A stretch of DNA of 64,000 nucleotides from Heliorestis convoluta (GTDB lineage Bacteria; Bacillota; Desulfitobacteriia; Heliobacteriales; Heliobacteriaceae). The first letter of the stretch is position 1, and each line of letters begins with the position of its first letter. A program made the translations under genes and the position numbers. Of the stretch, positions 26,303 through 35,739 are shown one piece after another. The notes beneath the pieces are model-generated. The model was not told the DNA's origin. It saw only the letters and a program-made list of their open reading frames with translations, and did no database searches. The stretch is from assembly GCF_009649955.1 (NCBI RefSeq), contig NZ_CP045875.1, forward strand, positions 248,001 to 312,000, in the 5' to 3' direction.

Positions 26303-27892
26303 GTGAAGACGACTCAATCGGTCACAACAGCGGTCATGGCGGATCAATATGTAACCTTTTCTTTAGGAAATGAAGTGTATGGTCTTCCAATTCACCATGT
26401 TCGTGAAATCATTCGACCGCCTAAAATCACGGTTGTACCACTTGCTCCCAAATATATTGAAGGTGTGACCAACTTACGTGGTTCTATCGTTCAAATTATG
26501 AATGGTCGTATCCTTTTTAATTTGCAAAGCACCGCAAAAAGCAAGCAGACACGGATCATAGTACTGATGAAAGAACAACGTCAACTAGGTTATGTGGTGG
26601 ATAGAATTAATGGTGTAGAAAACATTGAAAGCGGAAGCATCGACAATTACGAAGATAACGAATCAAAGCAGCGATGGATCGAAGGTGTTGCAAAAAATAA
26701 AAAAAACGCTTCAATTATAATGCTACTCAACACGGACGAGCTTTTCAGCCATACGCATTCATTGACATCGACGATGCAAAAAAAACAGGATAGCTCTTAT
26801 GACAACCATAGAGAACATGGCAATAAGGTAGTCTTGCAACGGGATCAGGAAAGAGAACGTAACAATCAAGTAACAGTCAACAAAGAAGTGGATATTCGGC
26901 AATTTGTTCGTTTCGGTGTAGGCCATGAAGAATATGGCCTTTCTATTTCCGACGTAAGAGATATTGTTCGTCTACCAGAAAAAATTGATCGATTGCCAGG
27001 TGCCCCCTCCTATTTCTTGGGGCTTGGCTTACTTAGAAATCAAATACTTCCTATTTTTCAGATGAGTAAGCTACTAGGAATTAAGGCGTCGAATTCAGAC
27101 AATCGCTCCAGAGTCATTATCGTACATGTTCATCATGGAGAAAAAAGCTATGCAGCAGGATTGCTTGTAGACAGTGTTAGTGAAATATTGCGCCTCTATG
27201 CTAGTGATGTGATGCCCTTACCAGAGGTGCTACGAACCAAAAAAACAGAGTCGATAGAAGGAGTTTGTCAATTTACAGAAAAGAAGCAAATCATGTATGT
27301 CGTCAATCTTCTTACGCTAATTCCCTGGTCAGAAGTAGAACAATTTATGGTAGACCAGCAGGTAAGAGCGGACAAAGAGACTGGTGATGGCATCATTACG
27401 CCGAATCTTCACATAAAGAAAGATAATAAAAAGGTTTCAACACATCAACAAGATCTCCATCTCATTTTTCGAATTGCTGATGAAGAATTTGGATTGCCTG
27501 TTTCGCAAGTAAAAGAAATATTGCGTGTCCCTGAGATTTTGAGCATACCGCACGCACCAGAGTATATACGTGGTATTGCCAATTTGCGTGGTCAGCTCAT
27601 TACGGTACTTGATTTGCGAGTTCGATTGGGATTAGAACCGATCCAGATAGTGGGGCAACAACGTATTATCATTGCTGAACAAAAGAACCAATATATTGGT
27701 TTGATCGTAGATAGCATTCGAGAAGTACAGAAAATACGAATCAAAGATATTGAAGAATGTGAAGTTACAGCACCAGACCATGACTATGCAAACTACTTAT
27801 CAGGCATAGCAAAGCTAAGCGATCATCGCATGGTAATGCTCCTACATCTCAAGGTGGTTTGCCTAGGAAAGAATGATTCTCTTGATGAATAA
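26303..27892 (+). CDS. cheW: CheW protein with three tandem CheW domains
   Basis: The protein has 529 aa with CheW-like domains at about 13-155, 198-345 and 383-525. Each has the pattern of 'YGLPIHHVREIIRPP', 'YIEGVTNLRG' and 'GYVVDRINGV'; the middle copy is the most divergent ('YFLGLGLLRNQILPIFQM'). CheW domains couple receptors to CheA. GTG start after GAGGAGG. Its stop codon overlaps the cheB start. Three domains in one chain may bridge several receptor or kinase units. Confidence 0.92.
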   Translation: MKTTQSVTTAVMADQYVTFSLGNEVYGLPIHHVREIIRPPKITVVPLAPKYIEGVTNLRGSIVQIMNGRILFNLQSTAKSKQTRIIVLMKEQRQLGYVVDRINGVENIESGSIDNYEDNESKQRWIEGVAKNKKNASIIMLLNTDELFSHTHSLTSTMQKKQDSSYDNHREHGNKVVLQRDQERERNNQVTVNKEVDIRQFVRFGVGHEEYGLSISDVRDIVRLPEKIDRLPGAPSYFLGLGLLRNQILPIFQMSKLLGIKASNSDNRSRVIIVHVHHGEKSYAAGLLVDSVSEILRLYASDVMPLPEVLRTKKTESIEGVCQFTEKKQIMYVVNLLTLIPWSEVEQFMVDQQVRADKETGDGIITPNLHIKKDNKKVSTHQQDLHLIFRIADEEFGLPVSQVKEILRVPEILSIPHAPEYIRGIANLRGQLITVLDLRVRLGLEPIQIVGQQRIIIAEQKNQYIGLIVDSIREVQKIRIKDIEECEVTAPDHDYANYLSGIAKLSDHRMVMLLHLKVVCLGKNDSLDE

Positions 27893-29072
27893 AAGCATTC
27901 GACTTTTGGTTGTAGATGATTCGGCACTGATGAGGAAGCATCTTGTTGCTTATCTGCAAAAAGATCGTCGCATTGATGTAATTGCAACAGCCAGAGATGG
28001 TGTTGATGCTGTAGACAAAGCAATAGAGTTGCGACCCGATGTGATCACTTTAGATATCAACATGCCCAAAATGGACGGCTTGACAGCTTTACAACATATA
28101 ATGTATAAAGCGCCTTGTCCTATTATTATTTTATCTTCTCTAACCCAAAAAGGCGCCTTGATCACCTTTGAAGCTCTAGAGCTCGGTGCTTTTGATTTTA
28201 TTAACAAGCCAAAAGGAACCATATCATATGATATTGAAGGCATGGGAAAAGAACTTCTCAACAAAATTTATGCTGCTGCAGACAGCAAAGGAATGGGCAA
28301 AAGCTCAATGTACCGTACAAGAGCAAAAGCAACTGCGCCTTCTTCGACCAAGTCACTTTCAACCAATAGAGAAATCGGTACAAAAAGCAAATCTGCTATA
28401 GCAAAAAACTATTTAACTGTAGATGGAAGTCGGAGCAAAGGCAGGGAAAGAGAAAAGGAAGTTCTGCCAGCGATAGCTTTACCAGAACGAGTCGTACTTA
28501 TTGGCGTATCTACAGGTGGACCAAAAACGTTGATGGATATTCTGCCCAAACTACCTGCCCATTTTCCCTATCCAATTTTACTGATACAACATATGCCGGC
28601 ACATTTTACGAGCTCTTTTGCTGCACGACTCCATAAAATCTTACCGATGAATGTAATAGAAGCAAGACATCGCCAACCGCTAGAAGCAGGCACCATTTAT
28701 TTGGCACCGGGTGGCGTTCATATGCATGTGGATCGACCGATTGGACGCAATCAATTGCGCCTTCTAATCAGCGAGAAGCCAGCAGATAGGCTTTTTAAAC
28801 CGTCTGTAGATGTTACCCTTTTTTCATTATTAAAGCATTTCCCTGCAGAGCGAATTATTTCAGTTTTGTTAACAGGTATTGGTGATGATGGAGCGAAAGC
28901 GATGGCCGCAGTAACCGAACAAGGTGGATGTACCATTGCTGAATCAGAAGAGACAGCCATTGTTTTTGGTATGCCGAAAGTAGCAGCTGAGCTTGGCGGA
29001 GCATCTAAAGTATTACCGAGTTATGAGATTGCAGATGAGATAATGAGAGAAGCGGCAAGGTCTCTGATCTGA
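27885..29072 (+). CDS. cheB: Chemotaxis response regulator methylesterase CheB
   Basis: CheB removes methyl groups from receptors or deamidates them, and is activated by CheA. A receiver domain (Asp57 in 'LDINMPKMDG') is joined by a linker rich in Ser, Lys and Thr to the esterase domain with Ser in 'IGVSTGGPKTL', His in 'IQHMPAHFTSSFA' and Asp in 'LLTGIGDDGA'. ATG 27885 overlaps the cheW stop (ATGAATAA); an ATG 12 bases upstream is the alternative. Confidence 0.95.
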   Translation: MNKSIRLLVVDDSALMRKHLVAYLQKDRRIDVIATARDGVDAVDKAIELRPDVITLDINMPKMDGLTALQHIMYKAPCPIIILSSLTQKGALITFEALELGAFDFINKPKGTISYDIEGMGKELLNKIYAAADSKGMGKSSMYRTRAKATAPSSTKSLSTNREIGTKSKSAIAKNYLTVDGSRSKGREREKEVLPAIALPERVVLIGVSTGGPKTLMDILPKLPAHFPYPILLIQHMPAHFTSSFAARLHKILPMNVIEARHRQPLEAGTIYLAPGGVHMHVDRPIGRNQLRLLISEKPADRLFKPSVDVTLFSLLKHFPAERIISVLLTGIGDDGAKAMAAVTEQGGCTIAESEETAIVFGMPKVAAELGGASKVLPSYEIADEIMREAARSLI

Positions 29073-29120
29073 TAATCGACCGTTTAAAAGTCAGTCTAGT
29101 TTTTAACGAGGTGGGTTGAT

Positions 29121-31712
29121 ATGGACTTTCAACAAACTTTTTTAGAAGAAGCAGAAGAACTTCTGATAGGAATTAATGAAGATATTCTTGCTTTAGAGGC
29201 AAAGTCCAATGATGTAGAGCTCGTCAATAAAATATTCCGAGCTGCCCACACCATTAAGGGTTCAGCCAATCTTTTTGCGCTACAAGGTATTAGCGAATTA
29301 ACACATCTATTGGAAAGCATTCTCGATAGACTACGAAATCATTCCCTTACTATTGATCCCGTCCTTACCGATCTATTGTTAGCAGGATTTGATCAAGTAG
29401 AAAAACTAATAGGAAGTTTAAACAATGGCCTTGTTGATCCGCAACCAGATCAAGAGCTTATGCAACAGTTGTATCGCTATATGAATGGCGATCAAAGTGA
29501 TTGCAATGATGGCTTTGAACAGACTGCTATCGAGGAGAAAGTTGATCAAAAGCGACTTGCTTATCTCAAAACAGAAAAAATTTTGGAATTGGTCAAAGCA
29601 TCGCTACAAAAAGAAAAATTGTGGCAAGTTCTGATAGAACCAGCAGAAGATTTGTTTTTTACGGGCCATGATTTAGTTCATACAATAAATCAATTGACAG
29701 AAGTAGGACCCATTGTTTCAGCAGAGTTAAGTGGAGAAAGATTGCCTGAATGGAACGAATTTGACCCTTTGAATTGTTATTTGGATGTACACATAATCCT
29801 AGCCTCTCCCTCGGGTACAAATCGCCACGATATAGTAGAGATTCTTGATTTTTTGGTCAGTGATAAAACAAAAGTTCTTTTGGCTGAAATTACATTGGCT
29901 GATCTCGTTCTTGATGAATTGATCCCTCAGAAAAATAAAGTTCAGCTCCTGACAGAGAAAGATGGGGACAACCGTAGAAAAATAAAAACTCAACAAGAAA
30001 AGAAAAACAATCTAGAATCTTTTACCGTCGATGAGATCTATGAAAAGTTTCTTGCTGATGAAGCGACTCTAATCAGTCAAGAGAGTCACTGTAGCGATCT
30101 TTTAGAACATAGAATTCAGCAAATGATTCATAAACTAGAAGAGATGTTGTCTATAGCACAGAGTGATGAGCCTTGTTCACCTTTGCAAATGACTTGCTCT
30201 AACTTGCGCAATGCAACAGTAGGAGCTCTTTGCTTGGGCTCCTATGTTCATACTCTGAATCAGAATCATGGACAAGATAAAGTTGTTGCTGAAAAAGTAC
30301 TGAAAGCGCTTCCACCATGGTGGCAAGCGATCTGGCATGAATGGAGTAGCAAACTTTTTTCAATTGTGACAAGCCATGCTGAAGAATCCGTAGCAGACTT
30401 TACTCTCGATATTATAGAGCTTCTAGCAGAGTCTGCTTCGTTGGATAGCGAGGAAATCAGTGAAATAAAAAGCGCAAAAGAAGTAGTAGAATGTGCAGAG
30501 GTTTCCAAGACTGCCGAAGCCATACTCTCTTCTTCCATCAATGCAAATGTTACATTTCGAGTAGAGCAGAAAAAAATTGATCGATTGATGGAATTAATCG
30601 GAGAGTTGATTATCGGCAAAAATACGTTGCCTTATATGGTGAAAAAACTAAATCATCAATACCAAATGCCTCAAGCCGCTCGAGAGCTGAAAGAGAAACA
30701 CGATGTAATAGATCGAATTTCCAAAGAATTACAAAACGCCATTATGGATATTCGAATGTTACCTTTATCTTTTGCTTTCGGAAAGTTTAACCGTTTTGTT
30801 CGAGATCTAGCTCGGCAATCAAACAAAATTATTAAGCTTGAGATCAGAGGCGAAGAGACAGCGATTGACAAAAACTTGGTAGAAGCACTTTCAGAACCTT
30901 TGCTGCATCTGGTGCGCAATGCCATTGATCATGGTTTAGAGACGATTGAAGAGAGACTGATAGCGAATAAAAGTTCAAATAGTATTTTGCGCTTAGAAGC
31001 ATGGCGTGAAGGGGAACGTGTTTTTGTTCAAGTTCAAGATGATGGCCGTGGTATCGATGCGAATGCGGTAAAAGCCAAGGCTGTAGCACAAGGGCTTATT
31101 ACATCAGAAGATGCCAAAAGCATGCCCTACGAAAGAGCCATTCAGTTTATTTTTCATCCAGGACTATCAACAGCCAAAAGCGTAACCGACCTCTCAGGGA
31201 GAGGTGTAGGAATGGATGTAGTGTATAGCAACATACAGTCTATTGGTGGGCAAGTTCGCGTGATGAGTGAAGAAGGAAAAGGCACATCTGTTTTGTTGGA
31301 ACTGCCTTTGACAATGACCATGACACAGGTATTACAAGTAATGGTAGATAAGAAGCTTTATGGGATATCACTTGATCAGATTCAAGAAACGGTACGTTTA
31401 CAAGATAGTGATATTCAACGCATGCAAAATCAAGAAATATTTGTGTTACGAGACCGATTGATTCCCATTATAGATCTAGCTGAATATTTTCATAGCAACC
31501 CAATTGATGCAAAAGCCAAGAAGTCTTTTCGCTACCTTGTCATTCTCAAAACGGGGATAGCTTTACAAGTAGATGGCTTAATAGGTCGCCAAGAGGTTGT
31601 TATAAAGCCGATTGATCACAATCTGAATCATTGTAAAGCTATTTCTGGTGCAGCTATTCTTGGAGATGGCACTGTTATGCTAATTATAAATGGAAATAGC
31701 ATTCGAATCTGA
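29121..31712 (+). CDS. cheA: Chemotaxis histidine kinase CheA
   Basis: The protein has 863 aa. The P1 Hpt domain carries His43 in 'FRAAHTIKGSANLF'. A long region (about 110-470) without a clear P2 match follows. The dimerisation domain starts near 473 ('FRVEQKKIDRLMELIGELII'), the ATPase has 'HLVRNAIDHGLE' (about 595-606), 'DDGRGID' and 'LSGRGVGMDVV', and the C-terminal CheW-like P5 starts near 725. ATG start after GAGGTGGG. Centre of the operon. The linker is larger than in typical Firmicute CheA and may hold an unrecognised docking domain. Confidence 0.95.
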   Translation: MDFQQTFLEEAEELLIGINEDILALEAKSNDVELVNKIFRAAHTIKGSANLFALQGISELTHLLESILDRLRNHSLTIDPVLTDLLLAGFDQVEKLIGSLNNGLVDPQPDQELMQQLYRYMNGDQSDCNDGFEQTAIEEKVDQKRLAYLKTEKILELVKASLQKEKLWQVLIEPAEDLFFTGHDLVHTINQLTEVGPIVSAELSGERLPEWNEFDPLNCYLDVHIILASPSGTNRHDIVEILDFLVSDKTKVLLAEITLADLVLDELIPQKNKVQLLTEKDGDNRRKIKTQQEKKNNLESFTVDEIYEKFLADEATLISQESHCSDLLEHRIQQMIHKLEEMLSIAQSDEPCSPLQMTCSNLRNATVGALCLGSYVHTLNQNHGQDKVVAEKVLKALPPWWQAIWHEWSSKLFSIVTSHAEESVADFTLDIIELLAESASLDSEEISEIKSAKEVVECAEVSKTAEAILSSSINANVTFRVEQKKIDRLMELIGELIIGKNTLPYMVKKLNHQYQMPQAARELKEKHDVIDRISKELQNAIMDIRMLPLSFAFGKFNRFVRDLARQSNKIIKLEIRGEETAIDKNLVEALSEPLLHLVRNAIDHGLETIEERLIANKSSNSILRLEAWREGERVFVQVQDDGRGIDANAVKAKAVAQGLITSEDAKSMPYERAIQFIFHPGLSTAKSVTDLSGRGVGMDVVYSNIQSIGGQVRVMSEEGKGTSVLLELPLTMTMTQVLQVMVDKKLYGISLDQIQETVRLQDSDIQRMQNQEIFVLRDRLIPIIDLAEYFHSNPIDAKAKKSFRYLVILKTGIALQVDGLIGRQEVVIKPIDHNLNHCKAISGAAILGDGTVMLIINGNSIRI

Positions 31713-31730
31713 TAGCAAAGGAGAATGCCT

Positions 31731-31988
31731 ATGGCCTATCGCTTACGAAAGAAAGAACTTCAAATCTTTGGAGACTTGTTTATCGAAGAACTTGAACTTT
31801 TGCATCACAAAATTAAAGAGAGAGGCATTGAGCAGATAGAAGTAATAGACTTGGCACAATTAAAAAGGGTAGATTTTGCATCATTACAATGGTTGATTCT
31901 GCTTACAAAACAGCAAATGAATGCAAAATGGCATTGGCCAACTACAGGCGAATTGGCAAAAATACGCCAATTACTTAATAGTCAATGA
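31731..31988 (+). CDS. STAS-like domain protein
   Basis: The protein has 85 aa. 'IEVIDLAQLKRVDFASLQWLI' has the shape of the anti-anti-sigma (STAS) helix-strand region, with 'DFASLQ' in place of the usual 'DSSGLQ'-type phosphorylation site. Start ATG 31731 lies 6 bases after AAGGAG. STAS proteins of this kind appear in some chemosensory operons. The lack of an obvious Ser in the site position (Ala-Ser instead of Ser-Ser) makes phosphorylation uncertain. Confidence 0.65.
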   Translation: MAYRLRKKELQIFGDLFIEELELLHHKIKERGIEQIEVIDLAQLKRVDFASLQWLILLTKQQMNAKWHWPTTGELAKIRQLLNSQ

Positions 31989-32005
31989 AAAGGGGTTCTA
32001 AAGAA

Positions 32006-32374
32006 ATGGGAAAAACTATATTTATTGTAGATGATTCCGTAACAATGCTACTTAATATTAAGATGATTCTAGAACAAGCGGGGTATACAGTATACCAAGC
32101 AAGAGATGGCCTAGAAGCCTTAGAAAGTTTGAAAAAGATTGGAAAAGTCGATGGAATCATTTCAGATGTCAATATGCCTACTATGGATGGTTATACTTTT
32201 ATTTTAGAACTACGAGCACAACGCCAATACCGATTTACACCGATTATTATGTTAACCACAGAATCACAAGCTGCGAAAAAAGAGAAAGGACGCCAAGCAG
32301 GTGCAACAGGTTGGATTACCAAACCCTTTCAACCAGAACAATTGCTGCAGGTGTTACAGCGAGTTATCAAATAA
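32006..32374 (+). CDS. cheY: CheY-type response regulator
   Basis: A stand-alone receiver of 122 aa begins 'GKTIFIVDDSVTMLLNIK', with phospho-acceptor Asp in 'GIISDVNMPTMDGYTF', Thr in 'IIMLTTESQ' and Lys in 'WITKPFQPEQL'. Start ATG 32006 follows AAGGGG; the earlier in-frame ATG overlaps the STAS gene end. It is the probable output of the CheA in this operon. Confidence 0.93.
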   Translation: MGKTIFIVDDSVTMLLNIKMILEQAGYTVYQARDGLEALESLKKIGKVDGIISDVNMPTMDGYTFILELRAQRQYRFTPIIMLTTESQAAKKEKGRQAGATGWITKPFQPEQLLQVLQRVIK

Positions 32375-32398
32375 AGTGACATCAAGAGGTGATAGCAA

Positions 32399-33052
32399 GT
32401 GGATATTCCCGTTGGATTGCATATCTTTTTCATCATTTGCGCACTATCTGGTGCTTTTGCAGTGGGCTTACTTTTTGCTCAGCGATATACCTCTCCCGTA
32501 AGTCATAGTGAGAGTAGTCAGACTGTAAAAGAACTCACGAACTCTACAATGACAGATGAGTTGTTCGAAAAGTCTCCAATACGTAAAGAGCCTTTGCCAT
32601 CTAATTCAGATTATTTATCAAAGCGTGCGACAAGGCTCCAACAAGACATAGATGCTATGATTGAGTTAAGCCGAGCGATGAAAGCAAATATTTCTGATGT
32701 CAACCGAGAGACGGAGCAAGCAGCTCTTACATTAGCTGATGTAATGGAACAAATTGGAGATATGGGCAAAAAGAATCCTGAAATACAAAGCGAAATGAAT
32801 AAAATTGTACAAAAAGGCGTGTCTGCATTACAATTCCAGGACATTACACGACAAAAACTCGAAAACATGCAAGGGCTACTCAATGATTTTACTGAATTGC
32901 TACAGCATGATAAAAGTTTGCCTAGAAAAACGTCGCAAATTGCGGAAGTTGCACAGGAAAAGTACACAACGCATGGAGAGTTAATGAATCACCAGAAATA
33001 TGTTAGCAAAAATAAGGGCCAGGAGTTGGGCAATAATGTGGAGCTTTTTTAA
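32399..33052 (+). CDS. Membrane-anchored CheZ-like protein (putative CheY phosphatase)
   Basis: The protein has 217 aa. An N-terminal hydrophobic segment (about 7-27) is followed by a polar linker and a helical region. 'SALQFQDITRQKLENM' places Asp148 and Gln152 in the D-x-x-x-Q arrangement of CheZ (Asp143 and Gln147 in E. coli, 'FQDLTGQ'), which attacks CheY-P. Overall similarity to CheZ is low; comparable motifs occur in other chemosensory accessory proteins. GTG start after GAGGTGAT; directly follows cheY. Phosphatase activity is inference. Confidence 0.6.
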   Translation: MDIPVGLHIFFIICALSGAFAVGLLFAQRYTSPVSHSESSQTVKELTNSTMTDELFEKSPIRKEPLPSNSDYLSKRATRLQQDIDAMIELSRAMKANISDVNRETEQAALTLADVMEQIGDMGKKNPEIQSEMNKIVQKGVSALQFQDITRQKLENMQGLLNDFTELLQHDKSLPRKTSQIAEVAQEKYTTHGELMNHQKYVSKNKGQELGNNVELF

Positions 33053-34262
33053 AAAGAAAAAAGCTGGTAATATAATATTTGGCCAACTCAGGACAGTGTT
33101 GCTCAGTTTATGGGCTTATATAGGCCTCTGGATTGGTGTGATTGCACCTTTCTTTGCATGGTTATGGCCTGGTACAAATCTTTTTAACGACATGCTACCT
33201 CCAGATATATTGTGGTTTTACTACAGCTTAGTAGGGCTAGTTGCCTTTCTTTTGCATGCCCTATTGACAACTCTGACAACAGAGAAAAGTAAGTCGACGG
33301 AAAGCATGTACAGCAAGTACAGAGATGAAGCTTTAGCAGAAATGGAAATCATTTATTTTCGTGATATTATTGAAGCAAACTTTATTCAAGAGTGGAAAGA
33401 AGGAGTTACAAAACAGCTAAACGATTTATCGGAAACCGAAAAAGTGCTAGAAGCAGTCAAAGAAAGATCAAGTTACCTAAAAGCGGCCACTGGTGATAGT
33501 CAAGCTGTGCTAAACCATGTCTATATGATAAGTGATACTTTACGGGAAGCACTTAAGATTTCAGACAATGTAGCCATTCAAGTAAAGTCATCGTTAACTA
33601 CGATGTCAAATGTGTCAAATCTTATTAACGAAAATAACAAATTTACAGAGGCGATACAAAGCTTTTACATACGTAGTACCCAGGAGATGGAAACCTTGCA
33701 AAATCAAATTAAGGAAATTGACAAAGTGGTTACTGGTATTAATGGCATTAATCGCCAAAGCAATATTCTGGCAATTAATGCTTCTATAGAAGCAGCGCGT
33801 ATGGGTGAGGCAGGACGCACTTTTGCGATTGTTGCTTCAGAAGTACAGGCTTTGGCAAAAAATACTTCTGATTTTACAGCACAAATTCAAGCGGCTGCAA
33901 AATCTATTAAAGAAATCAGCCACCAAGTGGTGAAACATATGAATGAAGCAGCTTCTCTTGTTACAAGGCAGCATGAAACACTGCCTGTAGCTGAACAGCT
34001 CATGGTTACGGTGAGTGAGATGGCTAGTGACAGTGATCAGGCCATTAAAAAGCAACAGATACAATTGCATGTACTACATGAAAAAACAGGCATTGCTTTA
34101 GAGAAACTAGATGAGCTTAGTGATTTGACGACAACGAATGCTAAATTTCTTAACACAATCGAAAGTGATATTTTGAATTTGGCTGAATCGGTACTTTTTA
34201 TTGTTCATAATTTACATGAACAAGTAGAATTGTTACAAAACTTTCTAGTTAGCAGTGAGTAA
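33036..34262 (+). CDS. Membrane methyl-accepting protein lacking a sensor domain
   Basis: Start ATG 33036 lies 11 bases after AGGAG inside the end of the CheZ-like gene. The 408 aa carry two membrane segments (about 18-40 and 55-75) with almost no loop between them. A coiled-coil signalling domain follows, with the tip 'QSNILAINASIEAARMGEAG' and 'FAIVASEVQALAKNT'. With no outer sensor domain, it may respond to membrane state or act as a scaffold. The N terminus 'WSFFKKKKAG' is basic. Confidence 0.85.
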   Translation: MWSFFKKKKAGNIIFGQLRTVLLSLWAYIGLWIGVIAPFFAWLWPGTNLFNDMLPPDILWFYYSLVGLVAFLLHALLTTLTTEKSKSTESMYSKYRDEALAEMEIIYFRDIIEANFIQEWKEGVTKQLNDLSETEKVLEAVKERSSYLKAATGDSQAVLNHVYMISDTLREALKISDNVAIQVKSSLTTMSNVSNLINENNKFTEAIQSFYIRSTQEMETLQNQIKEIDKVVTGINGINRQSNILAINASIEAARMGEAGRTFAIVASEVQALAKNTSDFTAQIQAAAKSIKEISHQVVKHMNEAASLVTRQHETLPVAEQLMVTVSEMASDSDQAIKKQQIQLHVLHEKTGIALEKLDELSDLTTTNAKFLNTIESDILNLAESVLFIVHNLHEQVELLQNFLVSSE

Positions 34263-35109
34263 TTTCATAGCTAAAAAATTACAAAGGGGAATTTACCTGA
34301 AAGAGCAGCAGTTTTTTCGTTTAAGAGAACAGGTATATCAAAAATCGGGAATATATATTCCCAATAACAAGCGATATTTTTTAGAACGTCGTTTTATTGA
34401 CTGTATGAAAGCAACTATGATTCAAGACTCTGTAGCATATTATAACTTGTTACGTTATGATAAAAGTGGTCGACATCTGCAAACTTTTATAGAAGCATTA
34501 ACAGTCAATGAAACATATTTTTTTCGTGAATTTGAGCAATTGCGATGTTTTGCAGAAGAAGTTCTCCCTATTGTTGGCGCAAAAAAAAAGCAAGGATTGA
34601 AGATCTGGTCAGCAGGTTGTTCAACGGGCGAAGAAGCTTATACACTTGCTATTATTCTACTGGAAATGCTTGATGGGGAGATTCGAAGTAAAAGTACTAT
34701 TTTGGCGACTGATATTAATCAACAAGTCCTTGAAATTGCAGAGAAAGGTATTTACGATGAACGAGCGATAAGGAAAGTACCATTGCCTTATCGCTCAAAA
34801 TACTTTACTTCTCTTTCTCAAGGTTATCAAGTTATTCCCAGATTGAAGAGGATGATCGATTTTCGTCAAACCAATATTCTAGATTCTACAATCATGCCAT
34901 TTGCTGAAACCATTGATGTGATTTTTTGTCGCAATGTATTAATTTACTTTGACGACAATTCCCGTCATAAGGCCGTTTTAAACTTTTTTAAAGCCTTGCG
35001 CTCTGGAGGATTTATCTTTCTAGGTCATGCTGAATCGATGAGTAGGATTACTGATATTTTTCAGTTACAAAAGTTCAAAGACATTATAATTTATCAAAAA
35101 CCTATGTGA
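34255..35109 (+). CDS. cheR: Chemotaxis protein methyltransferase CheR
   Basis: CheR methylates receptor glutamates with SAM. The 284 aa show the N-terminal helical domain, 'EALTVNETYFFREFEQL', motif I 'IWSAGCSTGEEAYTLAI', 'ILATDINQQVLEIAEKG' and 'DVIFCRNVLIYFDDNSRHK'. GTG start overlaps the preceding stop. Last gene of the operon, which therefore contains receptor, coupling, kinase, output and both adaptation enzymes. Confidence 0.95.
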   Translation: MSNFIAKKLQRGIYLKEQQFFRLREQVYQKSGIYIPNNKRYFLERRFIDCMKATMIQDSVAYYNLLRYDKSGRHLQTFIEALTVNETYFFREFEQLRCFAEEVLPIVGAKKKQGLKIWSAGCSTGEEAYTLAIILLEMLDGEIRSKSTILATDINQQVLEIAEKGIYDERAIRKVPLPYRSKYFTSLSQGYQVIPRLKRMIDFRQTNILDSTIMPFAETIDVIFCRNVLIYFDDNSRHKAVLNFFKALRSGGFIFLGHAESMSRITDIFQLQKFKDIIIYQKPM

Positions 35110-35214
35110 TCGTAGATTTTCTCGATGCTCTGATGAAAAAATGGTTATGATAGAAATCGTAAAAAGTATGTACAATATCTAACCAGTATTGTTCGCGAGG
35201 AAAGGAAGGCTTCT

Positions 35215-35736
35215 TTGAAAGAAACAAAACTACGCAACGTGATCTTTCCCATCTGGTTTCTATGGTTTTTCCCACCCATTTTGCTAATCGCTCTTCTAGG
35301 GAACTTCATAATCGATAGTATTGTAATTGTAGCAAGCTTTATAGCTTTAAAAGTAAGTGCTATCACGGGTTTTACCATCAAAGAACTATACAAAAAAACC
35401 ATCGTGAAAGTCTGGGGCTTTGGCTTTCTTGCTGATATTATTGGGACTATTCCGCTATTAATTGGATTTGCTTTCGGCTTACGCCCTTTCCAAGTGCCAT
35501 CAGAAGTTGAAGTTGCTGTTATGATGAACCCTTTATCGAACTTTTGGGCTTTTCTGATTGTATTTTCTTGCATGGTTTTGGCATCGATATTTATATATCT
35601 TTTCAACTACCATATTACATACAAAGCGATTGTGGAAGATAAGATAGTAAGAGCGAAGCTGGCACTTATCTTGGCCGTTGTTACAACACCCTGGACCTTT
35701 TTGATTCCTAGTGAATGGTTCTACAGTGGATTTTAG
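35215..35736 (+). CDS. Integral membrane protein of unknown function
   Basis: The protein has 173 aa with about four hydrophobic segments (roughly 8-45, 62-86, 105-130 and 145-165). TTG start after AAAGGAAGG. It is not recognised as a named family. Its stop codon lies immediately before repeat copy B, so the 3' untranslated part of its mRNA would contain the repeat. Confidence 0.65.
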   Translation: MKETKLRNVIFPIWFLWFFPPILLIALLGNFIIDSIVIVASFIALKVSAITGFTIKELYKKTIVKVWGFGFLADIIGTIPLLIGFAFGLRPFQVPSEVEVAVMMNPLSNFWAFLIVFSCMVLASIFIYLFNYHITYKAIVEDKIVRAKLALILAVVTTPWTFLIPSEWFYSGF

Positions 35737-35739
35737 TCC

